From Nitrobacter sp047149785 (GTDB taxonomy: Bacteria > Pseudomonadota > Alphaproteobacteria > Rhizobiales > Xanthobacteraceae), in assembly GCF_047149785.1 (NCBI RefSeq), contig NZ_BAAGBE010000001.1, forward strand, positions 2,604,001-2,668,000: a DNA stretch of 64,000 bases, read 5' to 3'. This document shows, piece by piece, positions 53,132-63,120 of the stretch (positions are counted from its first letter, which is position 1; every line of letters begins with the position of its first letter). Both the position numbers and the translations under genes were made by a program. Under the pieces are notes generated by a model. It did no database searches. It saw only the letters and a program-made list of their open reading frames with translations, and had not been told where the DNA came from.

Positions 53132-53260
53132 TGGAGTCCTCATCGTTTCACGGAAACGGTGAAGACTCGAGGTTCTCGATTTGACGCGTTTTCTTCACGC
53201 GAACCGGATTCCATCCTCACGTCAAGCCCGAGGACATGCTTCGCTCGAAAACGCTATAAG
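53132..53260 (+). repeat. Dispersed repeat, copy F (5' module II, long form)
   Basis: Shares with copy C the 5' module (CATCGTTTC..GAAACGGTGAA, GACTCGAGG) and with D and E the long-form insert (CACGTCAAGCCCGAGGACATG). Core GATTTGACGCGTTTTCTTCA, closing GAAAACGCTATAAG. Its left end lies over the patatin gene's ribosome-binding region. Confidence 0.85.
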
Positions 53261-53286
53261 TCATGTTGGAGCGCCGACGCCCCGCC

Positions 53287-54369
53287 CTATTCGGCCAGCG
53301 TGAACTGCAACAGCAGCGTCCGCTGGATCAGCAAAAAATTGTCATCGGACACAAGCGTCACGACGATATCGCCATTGTCATCGACGAACGCGTCCAGCCC
53401 TTCGAAATTGTCGATCTCCTGCCCAAGGTCCGCGCCGAAAATCGAGGGGCCGTCCACCAGCGCTCCGGGTTCTATCGCCGTCATCGCGATGCGGCGGATG
53501 CGGACGCCGATACCGCCGGTCAGCGAGAATTTGCGTTCGAGGATCAGCAGGTCGCCCGTGGTGGGCAGCAGGCAGGCATCGCTGATGTCGAAATTGTCGG
53601 TGCGGCGGATCGCGAACTGACCGGGCGACGGTCCGCCGATCAGGAACGCCATGACATTGCGGCCGGCATCGAGTCCGCGTTCGGAGATCGCGATCAGCGT
53701 GCCGCTGAGCGGCCTGCCGGGTGGAACGACCACCAACGCCTCCAGCCCTCGGTTGAACGGCAGCCTGCGCACGGCCGGCGGCGCCTCGACGTCCTCGCCG
53801 CGCGCGCGCGTAAAGTCCTTGCCGAAATCGAACCGCATGATGCGGTTGACCCGCTCGATGCCGACATAGACGAACGATCCGTCGAGCGCGATCGACTCGG
53901 TGTCGAACCGGCCATGCGCGGTGATCGGCCTGCCGTCGCGACCCAGCATCGGCGCGGCCTCGACATCGGCCAGCCCGGTCATTTTCTTGGATTCATAGAC
54001 GATCCGACCTGTGAACCAGGTGCCCTTGTCGCTCGCCGAGATGAATTGCCGCCCGCTTGGATCGAGCCGCAGGCTCGACAGCCCTCCGAAGCCGGGAAAC
54101 GACGAGGTCAGGACCAGACCGCTGCGAAAGGCGAGCGCACCGAAACGCGTGCGCGAGCGGTCGCGCAGGTCGAAGGAGGAAATCGGCCTCGCATTGACCG
54201 TGATCGACACCGGCGCCGGGGGCGTCAGTTCGTCCGGGGGCGGCTGCGTCCGAGGATGCGTTGCGAATTGCGCGCGGGCGGCGGTGAGATGCGGCAACAC
54301 GAGGCCCGTTGCCGTCAGGCTCAACAAGCGGCGGCGATCGATCAACGGAACCATTGCGGAGAGGACCAT
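53287..54369 (-). CDS. Esterase-like activity of phytase family protein, exported
   Basis: 360 residues. Tat-like signal (DRRRLLSLTATGLVLPHLTAARA). Beta-propeller-like body: FGALAFRSGLVLTSSFPGFGGLSSLRLDPSG, FDTESIALDGSFVYVGIERVNRI, NRGLEALVVVPPG, and DNFEGLDAFVDDNGD. Matches the phytase/esterase-like family; substrate unclear. Start choice between 54369 and 54354 is open. Confidence 0.85.
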   Translation of the reverse strand: MVLSAMVPLIDRRRLLSLTATGLVLPHLTAARAQFATHPRTQPPPDELTPPAPVSITVNARPISSFDLRDRSRTRFGALAFRSGLVLTSSFPGFGGLSSLRLDPSGRQFISASDKGTWFTGRIVYESKKMTGLADVEAAPMLGRDGRPITAHGRFDTESIALDGSFVYVGIERVNRIMRFDFGKDFTRARGEDVEAPPAVRRLPFNRGLEALVVVPPGRPLSGTLIAISERGLDAGRNVMAFLIGGPSPGQFAIRRTDNFDISDACLLPTTGDLLILERKFSLTGGIGVRIRRIAMTAIEPGALVDGPSIFGADLGQEIDNFEGLDAFVDDNGDIVVTLVSDDNFLLIQRTLLLQFTLAE

Positions 54370-54551
54370 CTGTCAGCGATGTGTCCCGGACGCAGTGCGG
54401 CATTCTCATGCCGCGCTGCCGAGCCGGGACCGCTGCGAAGGCTGCCTGTGTAACGGTCCCGGGTCTGCGAAGCAACGCCATCACGCATCGAAGGCGCGCA
54501 TGAACGCGCTGATGGCGTTGCGTCGCACCCGGGACACAGCCATGGGAAAAG

Positions 54552-56459
54552 TTACGAATGCAGCCTGCGCGAACCCCGCGCCGGAACCAGCGGCGGATCA
54601 TGCGTCTCGCTGAACAGTTCAGCGAGCTGTTCGGTGATGGCGCCGCCGAGTTCTTCGGCGTCGACGATGGTCACCGCGCGGCGATAATAGCGCGTCACGT
54701 CGTGGCCGATGCCGATCGCGATCAATTCGACCGGCGAACGGGTCTCGATTTCATCGATCACCCAGCGCAGATGACGCTCGAGATAGTTGCCGGGATTGAC
54801 CGACAGCGTGGAATCGTCGACCGGCGCACCGTCCGAGATCATCATCAGGATCTTGCGCTGCTCGCCGCGCGCAAGCAGCCGCTTGTGCGCCCAATCCAGC
54901 GCCTCGCCGTCGATGTTCTCCTTGAGCAGGCCCTCGCGCATCATCAGCCCGAGGTTTTTCCGCGAGCGCCGCCAGGGGGCGTCGGCGGACTTATAGATGA
55001 TGTGACGCAGATCGTTGAGGCGACCCGGCGCGGCCGGCTTGCCGGCGGCGAGCCACGCCTCGCGCGATTGCCCGCCCTTCCACGCCCGCGTCGTGAAGCC
55101 GAGAATTTCCACCTTGACGCCGCAGCGCTCCAGGGTGCGCGCCAGGATGTCGGCGCAGGTCGCGGCCACCGTAATGGGGCGTCCGCGCATCGAGCCGGAA
55201 TTGTCGAGCAGCAGCGTCACCACGGTGTCGCGGAAGGTCGCCTCCTTCTCGTGCTTGAAGGACAGCGGCTGATAGGGATCGATCACCACGCGCGACAGCC
55301 GCGCCGGATCGAGAATGCCTTCCTCCAGATCGAACTCCCAGGCGCGGTTCTGCTGCGCCATCAGGCGGCGCTGCAGGCGGTTGGCGAGCCGCGCCACGAT
55401 GCCCTGCAGGTGCGCGAGCTGCTTGTCGAGATAGCTGCGCAACCGTTCCAGCTCGTCATGATCGCAGAGGTCTTCCGCCGCGATCACCTCGTCGAACTTC
55501 GGCGCGAAAGCATGATATTCGGGGCCACGCGGCTCGTTGGCGCCCCTGGCGTTGGGCCGCGTCGCCTCGCCCGGCGTCTCGTCGTCGCCAAGCTCGCCGT
55601 CGTCGAAAGTGTCGCTGGCGGCAGCCTGCGCGCCCTCGACGGCGCTGTCCGATATCTCGTCGGTGGACTGCTGCGCCTGATCCGCGCTCATCTCCTGCAC
55701 GACATCGCTGTCGGACGAACCCTCCGCCCCGGACTGATCGCCGTCGCTTTCGCGGTCGTCGTCCTGGTTCTCGTCCTTGTCGGCTTCAGAGTTGGCGTCG
55801 CTGCCGAGATCGAGTGCGGACAGCAGGTCGTGCACGGCGTCGCCGAACTTCGCCTGATCCTCGGTAAGATGGCTGAGCTGGTCCAGCCGCGTGCCGATCT
55901 TGTCTTCCAGGTACGGACGCCACAGATCGACCATCTTGCGCGCGGCAGCCGGCGGCGCGAGGCCGGTCAGCCGCTCGCGCACCAGCATCGCCAGCGCATC
56001 CGGCAACGGCGCATCGGCGATGTCGGTGATCTCGTCGTACTTGCCGCGATGGAAATGGTCGTCGAGCATCGCGGTGAGATTCTTCGCGACGCCTGTCATC
56101 CGGCGCGAACCGATGGCCTCGACGCGGGCCTGCTCCACCGCGTCGAACACGCCGCGCGCCTGCGGATTGCCGGGCATCAGCTTGCGATGCACTTTCGGAT
56201 CATGGCAGGCGATCTTCAGCGCGATGGAATCCGCGTGCCCCCGCACGATCGCCGCGTCGCGCCGGCTCAGTTTGCGCCCGGGCTCCGGCAACCGGGCCTT
56301 GCCCGGCGACAGGCCCGGCCGCTCGGCGGCAAACGTCACCTCGAGTTCCGATCTCCGGGCAATCGCGCGTAGGCAGGATGCGACCGCGCGCTTGAACGGC
56401 TCGCTCGGCGCCTCCTTCGGCCCGGTCCGGAACTTGCTGCTCGGTGGTGGTGTGCTCAT
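54552..56459 (-). CDS. cobT: Aerobic cobaltochelatase subunit CobT
   Basis: 635 residues. N-terminal helical part, a central acidic Asp/Ser/Glu linker (~230-315), then a von Willebrand A domain with MIDAS LLLDNSGSM and the segment AWEFDLEEGILDPARLSRVVIDPYQPLSFKHEKEATFRDTVV. With CobS and CobN it inserts cobalt in aerobic cobalamin synthesis. Start at 56459 (a longer frame reaches 56522). CobS follows upstream. Confidence 0.95.
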   Translation of the reverse strand: MSTPPPSSKFRTGPKEAPSEPFKRAVASCLRAIARRSELEVTFAAERPGLSPGKARLPEPGRKLSRRDAAIVRGHADSIALKIACHDPKVHRKLMPGNPQARGVFDAVEQARVEAIGSRRMTGVAKNLTAMLDDHFHRGKYDEITDIADAPLPDALAMLVRERLTGLAPPAAARKMVDLWRPYLEDKIGTRLDQLSHLTEDQAKFGDAVHDLLSALDLGSDANSEADKDENQDDDRESDGDQSGAEGSSDSDVVQEMSADQAQQSTDEISDSAVEGAQAAASDTFDDGELGDDETPGEATRPNARGANEPRGPEYHAFAPKFDEVIAAEDLCDHDELERLRSYLDKQLAHLQGIVARLANRLQRRLMAQQNRAWEFDLEEGILDPARLSRVVIDPYQPLSFKHEKEATFRDTVVTLLLDNSGSMRGRPITVAATCADILARTLERCGVKVEILGFTTRAWKGGQSREAWLAAGKPAAPGRLNDLRHIIYKSADAPWRRSRKNLGLMMREGLLKENIDGEALDWAHKRLLARGEQRKILMMISDGAPVDDSTLSVNPGNYLERHLRWVIDEIETRSPVELIAIGIGHDVTRYYRRAVTIVDAEELGGAITEQLAELFSETHDPPLVPARGSRRLHS

Positions 56460-56553
56460 GAAACCCTGACTGGTCGTCCTCGCGAACGCGGAGACGACCA
56501 AGCGATCCGCGTTCACCTTCAAATCCCGCCACCGTAAAGGGGAAGAGGGAGAA

Positions 56554-57552
56554 TCAGCTCAGCGCCACATTGACCGCGGATTCCGCCAGTTCGACGTTGA
56601 AGCACCGCTGGTAGAATTCAGCGACCAGCGGCCGCTCAAGCTCGTCGCACTTGTTGAGGAACGTGACGCAGAACGCGAAGCCAAGATCGCCGAAAATCTC
56701 GGTGTTCTCCGCCCAGGTGATGACCGTGCGCGGGCTCATCACCGTGGAGAGATCGCCGTTGGCGAAAGCGTTGCGCGTGAGATCCGCAAGCCGCACCATC
56801 TTGCCGACGGTGTCGCGGCCTTCCGGCGTGCGATAGTGCCGAGCCTTGGCCAGCACGATCTCGACCTCGTTGTCGTGCGGCAGATAGTTCAGCGTGGTGA
56901 CGATGTTCCAGCGGTCCATCTGCGCCTGGTTGATCTGCTGGGTGCCGTGATAGAGGCCCGAGGTGTCGCCGAGGCCGATGGTGTTGGCGGTCGCGAACAG
57001 GCGGAACGCCGGATGCGGCTTGATGACCCGGCTCTGATCGAGCAGCGTCAAGCGTCCGGACGATTCCAGCACGCGCTGGATCACGAACATGACGTCGGGG
57101 CGGCCGGCATCGTACTCGTCGAAGCACAGCGCCACGTTGTTCTGGTAGGCCCACGGCAAAATGCCGTCGCGGAATTCGGTGACCTGCTTGCCGTCCCTGA
57201 CCACGATCGCGTCCTTGCCGACGAGATCGATGCGGCTGATGTGGCTGTCGAGATTGACGCGCACGCAGGGCCAGTTCAGCCGCGCCGCGACCTGCTCGAT
57301 ATGGGTCGATTTGCCGGTGCCATGGAAGCCAGAGACCATGACGCGGCGATTCCTGGCGAAACCGGCCAGAATGGCGAGCGTGGTGGCACGATCGAAGCGG
57401 TAGTCCGGATCGACATCGGGCACGTGCGGATCGGTTGCGGAATAGGCAGGGACCTCGAGATCGCTGTCGATCCCGAACACCTGCCGCACCGAGACCTTCA
57501 TGTCCGGCAAGCCGGCGGAGGGCTCGGTCTTGGTCATGGCGGCGGTCGTCAT
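56554..57552 (-). CDS. cobS: Aerobic cobaltochelatase subunit CobS
   Basis: 332 residues. AAA+ ATPase: Walker A GFHGTGKST, Walker B ALCFDEYDAGRPD, sensor LFATANTIGLGD. Energy-providing partner of CobT. GGAGGATTG precedes the ATG at 57552. cobS and cobT are on one strand, 94 bases apart. Confidence 0.96.
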   Translation of the reverse strand: MTTAAMTKTEPSAGLPDMKVSVRQVFGIDSDLEVPAYSATDPHVPDVDPDYRFDRATTLAILAGFARNRRVMVSGFHGTGKSTHIEQVAARLNWPCVRVNLDSHISRIDLVGKDAIVVRDGKQVTEFRDGILPWAYQNNVALCFDEYDAGRPDVMFVIQRVLESSGRLTLLDQSRVIKPHPAFRLFATANTIGLGDTSGLYHGTQQINQAQMDRWNIVTTLNYLPHDNEVEIVLAKARHYRTPEGRDTVGKMVRLADLTRNAFANGDLSTVMSPRTVITWAENTEIFGDLGFAFCVTFLNKCDELERPLVAEFYQRCFNVELAESAVNVALS

Positions 57553-57856
57553 CAATCCTCCGAGGTTCGGGCGCGCTCCCGAAACCAGAACTGCGCGTGG
57601 CTTGCGGATGAGTGGGTCGCGTGAAATTAGCAGAGAGCGGAAGCCGGCAGAAGCCCCCGCGCGATCAAAGTTCCTTTATGATATCATCAAGATATGCGCT
57701 GGCGGCGGATTTTGAAGGGTTATCCGGCGAATCAGCGGAGGCTGCGAGGACATCATCCGGAACCGAACCATCAACCGCCAAGGGCGTTGCCGACCGCAGA
57801 GTGTGCTAATTGGGGCCGGAAATCCGTCCCCGCGGGACGCCGGAAGCGGAATTTTC
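57553..57856 (+). other. Intergenic region between divergent cobS and DedA genes
   Basis: About 304 bases. It contains a small palindrome ATGATATCAT at 57679-57688 in an AT-rich stretch that may carry promoters. No cobalamin-riboswitch box was found. Confidence 0.4.
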
Positions 57857-58525
57857 GTGAGTTCACTGATCGACCCATTGGTTGCTTTCGTCTCGGCCCA
57901 CGCCTGGCTCGCCTATCTCACGATATTTCTCGCGGCATTGCTGGAGGCGGTTCCGGTGCTGGGTTCGCTCGTGCCCGGCTCGACCATCATTCTGGCGCTG
58001 AGCGCGCTGATTCCCGGTGGCGACCTCCAACTGCCGGTGGTGCTGGCCGTCGCGGCCTCCGGAGCCGTGATTGGCGACGGAACGGCGTTCTGGATCGGCC
58101 ACCGCTCCAAACGCGAAATCCTCGACGCATGGCCGATGTCCAGATATCCCGGCGTGATCGCGCAGAGCGAGACGTTCTTCAATCGCTGGGGGACGCTCGC
58201 GGTGTTCTTCGCGCGATTCGTGCCGCCGATCCGGGCCTTCGTGCCGATCACGGCCGGCGCGCTGGCGATGCCGCCGTTGCGGTTTTATGCGGTGAACATT
58301 CCGGCGATCCTGCTCTGGGCTCCCGCGCACGTCTTGCCCGGCGTGCTGGCAATATCGGCGCTGCACGAGTATGGCGGGCTGCCTCACCATACTCACGTCG
58401 GCAAACTCATCTGGATTCCCGCGGTGATCGTCATCGCCGCGATCGCCGGCATCGTGACATGGTGGCGCCGCCGCCGGCGCGGCATCAACGTGCCCGCCAA
58501 AACCGCATCTGAGCGAACCGGCTAA
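57857..58525 (+). CDS. DedA-family membrane protein
   Basis: 222 residues, about five to six membrane segments. FLAALLEAVPVLGSLVPGSTIILALSALIPGG, GDGTAFWIGHRSKREIL, and FARFVPPIRAFVPITAGALAMPPLRFYAVNI carry the DedA E-(x)-P and RFxPxxR motifs. DedA proteins act as lipid-carrier flippases or help membrane homeostasis. GTG start at 57857 follows GCGGA; a longer frame starts at 57803. Confidence 0.88.
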   Translation: MSSLIDPLVAFVSAHAWLAYLTIFLAALLEAVPVLGSLVPGSTIILALSALIPGGDLQLPVVLAVAASGAVIGDGTAFWIGHRSKREILDAWPMSRYPGVIAQSETFFNRWGTLAVFFARFVPPIRAFVPITAGALAMPPLRFYAVNIPAILLWAPAHVLPGVLAISALHEYGGLPHHTHVGKLIWIPAVIVIAAIAGIVTWWRRRRRGINVPAKTASERTG

Positions 58526-58539
58526 CCATCGGATCCGTC

Positions 58540-58851
58540 ATGACCAAACCTCTCGTGGTTTCCATCCCCCATCGCCTCGGCAAGGATGAAGCATTGCGCC
58601 GAATGAAAGCCGGGCTCGACAGCGTCCAGACGCAATACGCCCAGTTCATCCAGGTCAATGAAGAAGTGTGGAGCGGTGACCGTCTGGCGTTTTCCGTCAC
58701 CGCCATGAAGCAGCAGGTGTCGGGACTTCTGGACGTTTTCGAGGATCATGTCCGCCTCGAAGTGACCCTGCCGTGGCTGCTTAACAGCCTGGCCCACGGA
58801 ATTCAGAGCGTCATCCGCAAAAAGGGCGCGCTGATGCTGGAGAAGAAGTAG
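58540..58851 (+). CDS. Polyhydroxyalkanoic-acid system protein (PHA granule region)
   Basis: 103 residues. PLVVSIPHRLGKDEALRRMKAGLDSVQTQYAQFIQVNEEVWSGDRLAFSVTAMKQQVSGLLDVFEDHVRLEVTLPWLL matches the PHA_gran_rgn family. Likely bound to PHA storage granules. It follows the DedA gene by 14 bases, same strand. Confidence 0.88.
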   Translation: MTKPLVVSIPHRLGKDEALRRMKAGLDSVQTQYAQFIQVNEEVWSGDRLAFSVTAMKQQVSGLLDVFEDHVRLEVTLPWLLNSLAHGIQSVIRKKGALMLEKK

Positions 58852-58864
58852 ATAACGCAAGACT

Positions 58865-59512
58865 TCAGGCGCCGCGCACCACCGTCTTCAGGTAATTGTA
58901 CGCCTTGATGATCTCGATCAGGCGATCCTCCGTCGAGCGGTCGCCACCATTGGCGTCGGGGTGATGCTGCTTCACCAGCGCCTTGTATTTCGCCTTGACG
59001 GTTTCGATCGTGGCGTCGGCGCCAAGTCCCATCACCTGCAGCGCCTTACGCTCCGCATTGAAGATCTTGCGCGTCTCGGGTTTGGCTTCGAACCCCGTCC
59101 CCGGACCGGGACGCCACTTCCCGCGGCCGTTGAGTTCGCCAAGCATGCTGAAGGGATCGGCCATGCCGTCGAGATCGATGGTGCCGGTCTTTCCTTTGCC
59201 CCCGGTGCCGTTGGCGCCCATCTTCCAAGTCGGGCGATGGCCGGTCAGCGCGTCCTTCTGATAGCGCGCAACCGCCTCCGCGTTCATGCCCTGGAAAAAA
59301 TTATAGGACTGGTTGTAGGCGCGGACATGGTCGAGGCAAAAATGGAAATACCCGCGTTCGTTGCCGCGGCCTTTCGGCGCGCGGTGCGATCCCCGGTTCT
59401 GGCAGTCGGGCCATTCGCACGCGGCCGCTTCCTCGCGCGCGCGCGGCTGCTTGGCACCAGCCCTCGGCTTGATGCGGATGTTGTCGAAGAATTTCGATGT
59501 ATCGATCGGCAT
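58865..59512 (-). CDS. J-domain protein
   Basis: 215 residues. C-terminal J domain: ALQVMGLGADATIETVKAKYKALVKQHHPDANGG, HPD present. N-terminal: IRIKPRAGAKQPRAREEAAACEWPDCQNRGSHRAPKGRGNERGYFHFCLDHVRAYNQSYNFFQGMN, with Cys/His that may bind zinc. Co-chaperone of DnaK; common next to bolA in rhizobia. Start uncertain (59512 or a GTG at 59527). Confidence 0.88.
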   Translation of the reverse strand: MPIDTSKFFDNIRIKPRAGAKQPRAREEAAACEWPDCQNRGSHRAPKGRGNERGYFHFCLDHVRAYNQSYNFFQGMNAEAVARYQKDALTGHRPTWKMGANGTGGKGKTGTIDLDGMADPFSMLGELNGRGKWRPGPGTGFEAKPETRKIFNAERKALQVMGLGADATIETVKAKYKALVKQHHPDANGGDRSTEDRLIEIIKAYNYLKTVVRGA

Positions 59513-59603
59513 GACCATCTTTGACACCGCAACGCTCTACGCTTCAAGTCTTGACATCGCATTTATTCCGCCATCGCCTGCGCGCCATTGACGGACGAAA
59601 GCG

Positions 59604-59900
59604 ATGAGCGTTAAGTCGCCCGCCATGAGCGTCAAGGACGACATCGCAAAGAAACTGACCGAGGCTTTCACGCCGGAGAGCCTCGACGTCGCCGACGAAT
59701 CGCACCTTCACGAGGGTCACGCGGGCCATCGGCCGGGCGGCGGAACGCATTTCCGGGTTAATATTGTATCTCGGACGTTCGAAGGGAAGAGCCGGGTCGA
59801 TCGCCACCGCATGATCAACACGCTGCTGGCGGAGGAGTTGGCGGGCGGCGTTCACGCGCTGGCGATACGGGCGCTCGCGCCGAACGAACAGCAGCGCTGA
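59604..59900 (+). CDS. BolA family protein
   Basis: 98 residues. ESHLHEGHAGHRPGGGTHFRVNIVSRTFEGKSRVDRHRMINTLLAEELAGGVHALAIRALAP is BolA. Works with monothiol glutaredoxins in Fe-S/iron signalling. Divergent from the J-domain gene. The second Met (59625) is an alternative start. Confidence 0.93.
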   Translation: MSVKSPAMSVKDDIAKKLTEAFTPESLDVADESHLHEGHAGHRPGGGTHFRVNIVSRTFEGKSRVDRHRMINTLLAEELAGGVHALAIRALAPNEQQR

Positions 59901-60175
59901 ACGCGGTGCGCAGGCGATTCTCCTCTACCGGGAGGCGATCCCTTCGCGCCTTTTGCGCTAACGTTGATATCCGCGAATGGCCCGCAAAAGGCCTCTCGAA
60001 GCTGCGTCCGGCTGATGCCTGCGGCGGTCTGCCGCCGCTTCGTTCAAAGATTTCGACCTTGCCTTTATCGGAAATTAACCTGCTCCCCGGAACATCGGAA
60101 CAAATTACCTCCGTCGTTACGGCAGAACGCGAACGCGGTCGAGCGTGACGCGCTCTGACTCGCTGGGATCACACC

Positions 60176-61309
60176 ATGTCCGAAGCCGGCTCAACGGCGC
60201 TTATCGAGGAACTGGAAAGCGCAGTAAAGAGCGGCTCGTCCGAGCGGCGGCTCCAGATGCTTCGCCAGGTCACCGACCTGTTTCTGTCCGATGCGGACAG
60301 GCTGAACGAGAACCAGATCGGCGTCTTCGACGACGTTCTCGTTCGGCTCATGGAGCAGATGGAGGTGCGTGCGCTGGCGCAACTCGGCACCACGCTTTCG
60401 GGCTCGAAAGTCGCTCCGAGGGAGACTGTCCGCCAGCTTGCCTATCATGAGGAAGTATCCGTCGCGGCGCCGGTTCTGACGAGGTCCGCCAGGCTGTCCG
60501 AAGGCGACCTGATCGAGATCGCAAATCTGCGGGGGCCGCAACACCTGCTGGCCATCTCGCACCGGAACACTCTGAGCGAAGGCGTGACCGACGTCCTGCT
60601 CAGGCGTGGCGACTCGCAGGTCTCCCACGCGCTGGTTCGAAATACGGGCGCCCGCTTCTCTGAATTCGGCTACGCCACCCTGGTTGAAAACTCCGAAAAG
60701 GACGATGCGCTCGCCGAAAAACTCGGACTTCGGCTGGACATCCCGCTCAAGGTGCTGCGCGAGCTTCTTTCCAGAGCCGGCGCCGCCGTGCGCGACCGCC
60801 TGCTCAAGGCCGCGCCTCCGGAGATGCGGGAAAAGATTCAGGAGGCGATCCGGTCGGTCGTCGAACAGATCGCCTCCCCCGCCCTCGCTCCGCAGAATTA
60901 TACCGAATCGGAATCGATGGTCCTTGCCCTGAACCGGGCTGGAAAACTGGGCGATCAAACCATCAACCGGTTTGCGACGCAGGGCGAATACGTTCACATC
61001 GTCGCGGCACTCTCGCTTTTGAATTCGGTAAAAATCGAAGCGATCGAGCCGCTGATCACCAACCCCCGTCCCGACGGACTGATCGTCGCCTGCAAGGCCT
61101 CGAGGCTGGACTGGTCGACGACCAGCATGATCCTGCGCAACCGCCCGCATTGCCGCCCGCTGACAAGGCAGGAATTCGAGAATGGCAAGGAGGTGTTCGA
61201 CGCGCTCTCGCTGTCATCCGCGCAACGCACGATCCGGTTCTGGTCCGCGCGCGGCTCCGCGCGGAAAGCCGATGCGCCGAACACGGCAATCGCCATTTCG
61301 GATATCTGA
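60176..61309 (+). CDS. DUF2336 protein
   Basis: 377 residues of helical repeat type: LIEELESAVKSGSSERRLQMLRQVTDLFLSDADRLNENQIGVFDDVLVRLMEQM..., and LRGPQHLLAISHRNTLSEGVTDVLLRRGDSQVSHALVRNTGARFSEFGY. DUF2336 proteins are alphaproteobacterial, role unknown, possibly in signalling with the PilZ gene 3 bases downstream. Confidence 0.9.
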   Translation: MSEAGSTALIEELESAVKSGSSERRLQMLRQVTDLFLSDADRLNENQIGVFDDVLVRLMEQMEVRALAQLGTTLSGSKVAPRETVRQLAYHEEVSVAAPVLTRSARLSEGDLIEIANLRGPQHLLAISHRNTLSEGVTDVLLRRGDSQVSHALVRNTGARFSEFGYATLVENSEKDDALAEKLGLRLDIPLKVLRELLSRAGAAVRDRLLKAAPPEMREKIQEAIRSVVEQIASPALAPQNYTESESMVLALNRAGKLGDQTINRFATQGEYVHIVAALSLLNSVKIEAIEPLITNPRPDGLIVACKASRLDWSTTSMILRNRPHCRPLTRQEFENGKEVFDALSLSSAQRTIRFWSARGSARKADAPNTAIAISDI

Positions 61310-61312
61310 GCC

Positions 61313-61630
61313 ATGGGCTGGGGCAACCGAAAAGCGGATCGGGTGACGTTCGCCGCCGGCTATACCGTCCTGATAATGGGAATCGACGGAACGTGGCAAC
61401 GGTCCTGCACCTTGCTCGACATTTCGAACAGCGGCGCGCGGCTTCAGGTGAAGGATTCGATCGAAGGACTGAACCTCAAGGAATTCTTCCTGCTGCTATC
61501 GTCGACCGGCCTCGCCTTTCGCCGTTGCGATCTCGTGCGTGTCAACGGCGACGAGATCGGCGTCAAATTCGTCGAGGACAAGGTTCCCGCCAAGAAGAAA
61601 GGCCGCGCGCTCGCCAGATCCGATTCGTGA
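61313..61630 (+). CDS. PilZ-domain protein
   Basis: 105 residues. RKADR (6-10) supplies the RxxxR motif and LLDISNSGARLQV the (D/N)xSxxG motif, so c-di-GMP binding is expected. Start 3 bases after the DUF2336 stop, a likely operon. Confidence 0.9.
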   Translation: MGWGNRKADRVTFAAGYTVLIMGIDGTWQRSCTLLDISNSGARLQVKDSIEGLNLKEFFLLLSSTGLAFRRCDLVRVNGDEIGVKFVEDKVPAKKKGRALARSDS

Positions 61631-61744
61631 GGAGACGGGTCCCGTGATTCGCCGTTGTGAACCGACGACGCAGACGTGCAGAGCCAGGCTGCATTCCGCT
61701 TTCGCACCTCGACCTCGAAGATCGCGCGCGCGCCGCCCGGGCCG

Positions 61745-63097
61745 TCAGAGCGCCGTTCGCTCCCTCTGAGGTCTGTTCTCCATCGCCTCCGCCTCCCGCG
61801 GCACCGGCTGGATGCGCAGCGCGGTGATGCGGTTGCGCTCGCGCCGCAAGACCCGGAAGCGAAAACCGTGAAACGTAAAATTCTGGCCGCGCTCGGGGAT
61901 CGAGCGAGCCTCGTGGATCACAAGCCCCGCAATCGTGGTCGCCTCCTCGTCGGGAAGGTGCCAGTCCATGGCGCGGTTGAGATCGCGGATCGGCACCGAG
62001 CCGTCCACCACCACCGATCCGTCGGCCTGCTGCCGGACCCCGGCCACCACCACATCGTGCTCGTCGGAGATGTCGCCGACGATCTCCTCCAGAACGTCTT
62101 CCAGCGTCACCATGCCCTCGACTTCGCCGTATTCGTCGACCACCAGCGCGAAGTGGGTCTTGCGGCGGCGAAACGCCTTGAGTTGATCGGAGACCGGACG
62201 CATTTCCGGCACGAACCACGGCGGCAACGCAATGGCGCTGACGTTGATGCTCGCTATGTCGCCTTCGGAGGCGTCGATTGCCCGCAGCAAATCCTTGGCG
62301 TGGAGCACGCCGATAATGTTTTCCGGCTTGTCGCGCCAGAGCGGAATGCGGGTGTATTCGCTGGCAAGCACCTCGCGCACAAGCTCCTCCGGCGGCAGGT
62401 CGGCATTGATCGTCACCATTGCCGTGCGGTGGACCATCACGTCCGACACCGCGAGATCGCCGAAACGGAACACATTCTGGATGTATTCAGCCTCGCCGCT
62501 TTCGATTCCGCCGTGTTCGGCGGATACGCCGACCAGTCCTTCAAGCTCCGCGCCGGTCAAGACCTCGTGCTGGGAAACTTCCTTGACGCGAAGCGCGCGC
62601 AGAATGGCTCGCGACGCTGAATTGAGCAGCCAGTTCATCGGATAGAACAGGCGATAGGATACGTAGAGCGGATAGGCGATCCATTGCGACACCGGCTCGG
62701 GCTGGCGTATCGCCAGGGTTTTCGGCACCTGCTCGCCGATCACGATGTGCAGCGACGAGAACACCAGAAAGCCGGTGAGGAACGAGGTCAAATGCAGCGC
62801 CGGCTCCGGCATGCCGAGCGGCCGCAGCAGGGGGTCGAGCAAGGCCGCCACCGTCGGCTCGCCGACCCAGCCGAGGCCGAGCGAGGCCATGGTGATGCCG
62901 AGTTGGCAGCAGGCGAGATAGGCCTCGATATTGCCAAGGATGTCCTGCATCAGCCGCGCGCCGAACGCGCGGCGCTCCGCCATGGCCTTGACGCGAAAAC
63001 CGCGGCTTTTCACCAGTGCGAATTCGGCCGCAACGAAGAACGCATTGGCCGCGAGCAGCAGCAATGCGAGCAATATCTGAAAGAGCGTCGAACTCAT
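61745..63097 (-). CDS. CNNM/CorC-type hemolysin family transporter
   Basis: 450 residues. DUF21 membrane domain (LFQILLALLLLAANAFFVAAEFALVKSRGFRVKAMAE; CCQLGITMASLGLGWVGEP), two CBS domains (VSDVMVHRTAMVTI; HFALVVDEYGEVEGMVTLEDVLEEIVGDI) and a CorC_HlyC domain at the C-terminus. Probably Mg2+/Co2+ efflux. It follows aroB on the same strand, with repeat copy G in the gap. Confidence 0.93.
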   Translation of the reverse strand: MSSTLFQILLALLLLAANAFFVAAEFALVKSRGFRVKAMAERRAFGARLMQDILGNIEAYLACCQLGITMASLGLGWVGEPTVAALLDPLLRPLGMPEPALHLTSFLTGFLVFSSLHIVIGEQVPKTLAIRQPEPVSQWIAYPLYVSYRLFYPMNWLLNSASRAILRALRVKEVSQHEVLTGAELEGLVGVSAEHGGIESGEAEYIQNVFRFGDLAVSDVMVHRTAMVTINADLPPEELVREVLASEYTRIPLWRDKPENIIGVLHAKDLLRAIDASEGDIASINVSAIALPPWFVPEMRPVSDQLKAFRRRKTHFALVVDEYGEVEGMVTLEDVLEEIVGDISDEHDVVVAGVRQQADGSVVVDGSVPIRDLNRAMDWHLPDEEATTIAGLVIHEARSIPERGQNFTFHGFRFRVLRRERNRITALRIQPVPREAEAMENRPQRERTAL

Positions 63098-63120
63098 CGC
63101 GGGTCCATGACCATGCCGGA

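Noticed and set aside
53263..54453. Long plus-strand frame opposite the phytase-like gene
   Set aside because: Antisense shadow created by GC-rich codon bias.
57553..57856. Cobalamin riboswitch ahead of cobS
   Set aside because: No B12-box-like sequence in the leader.
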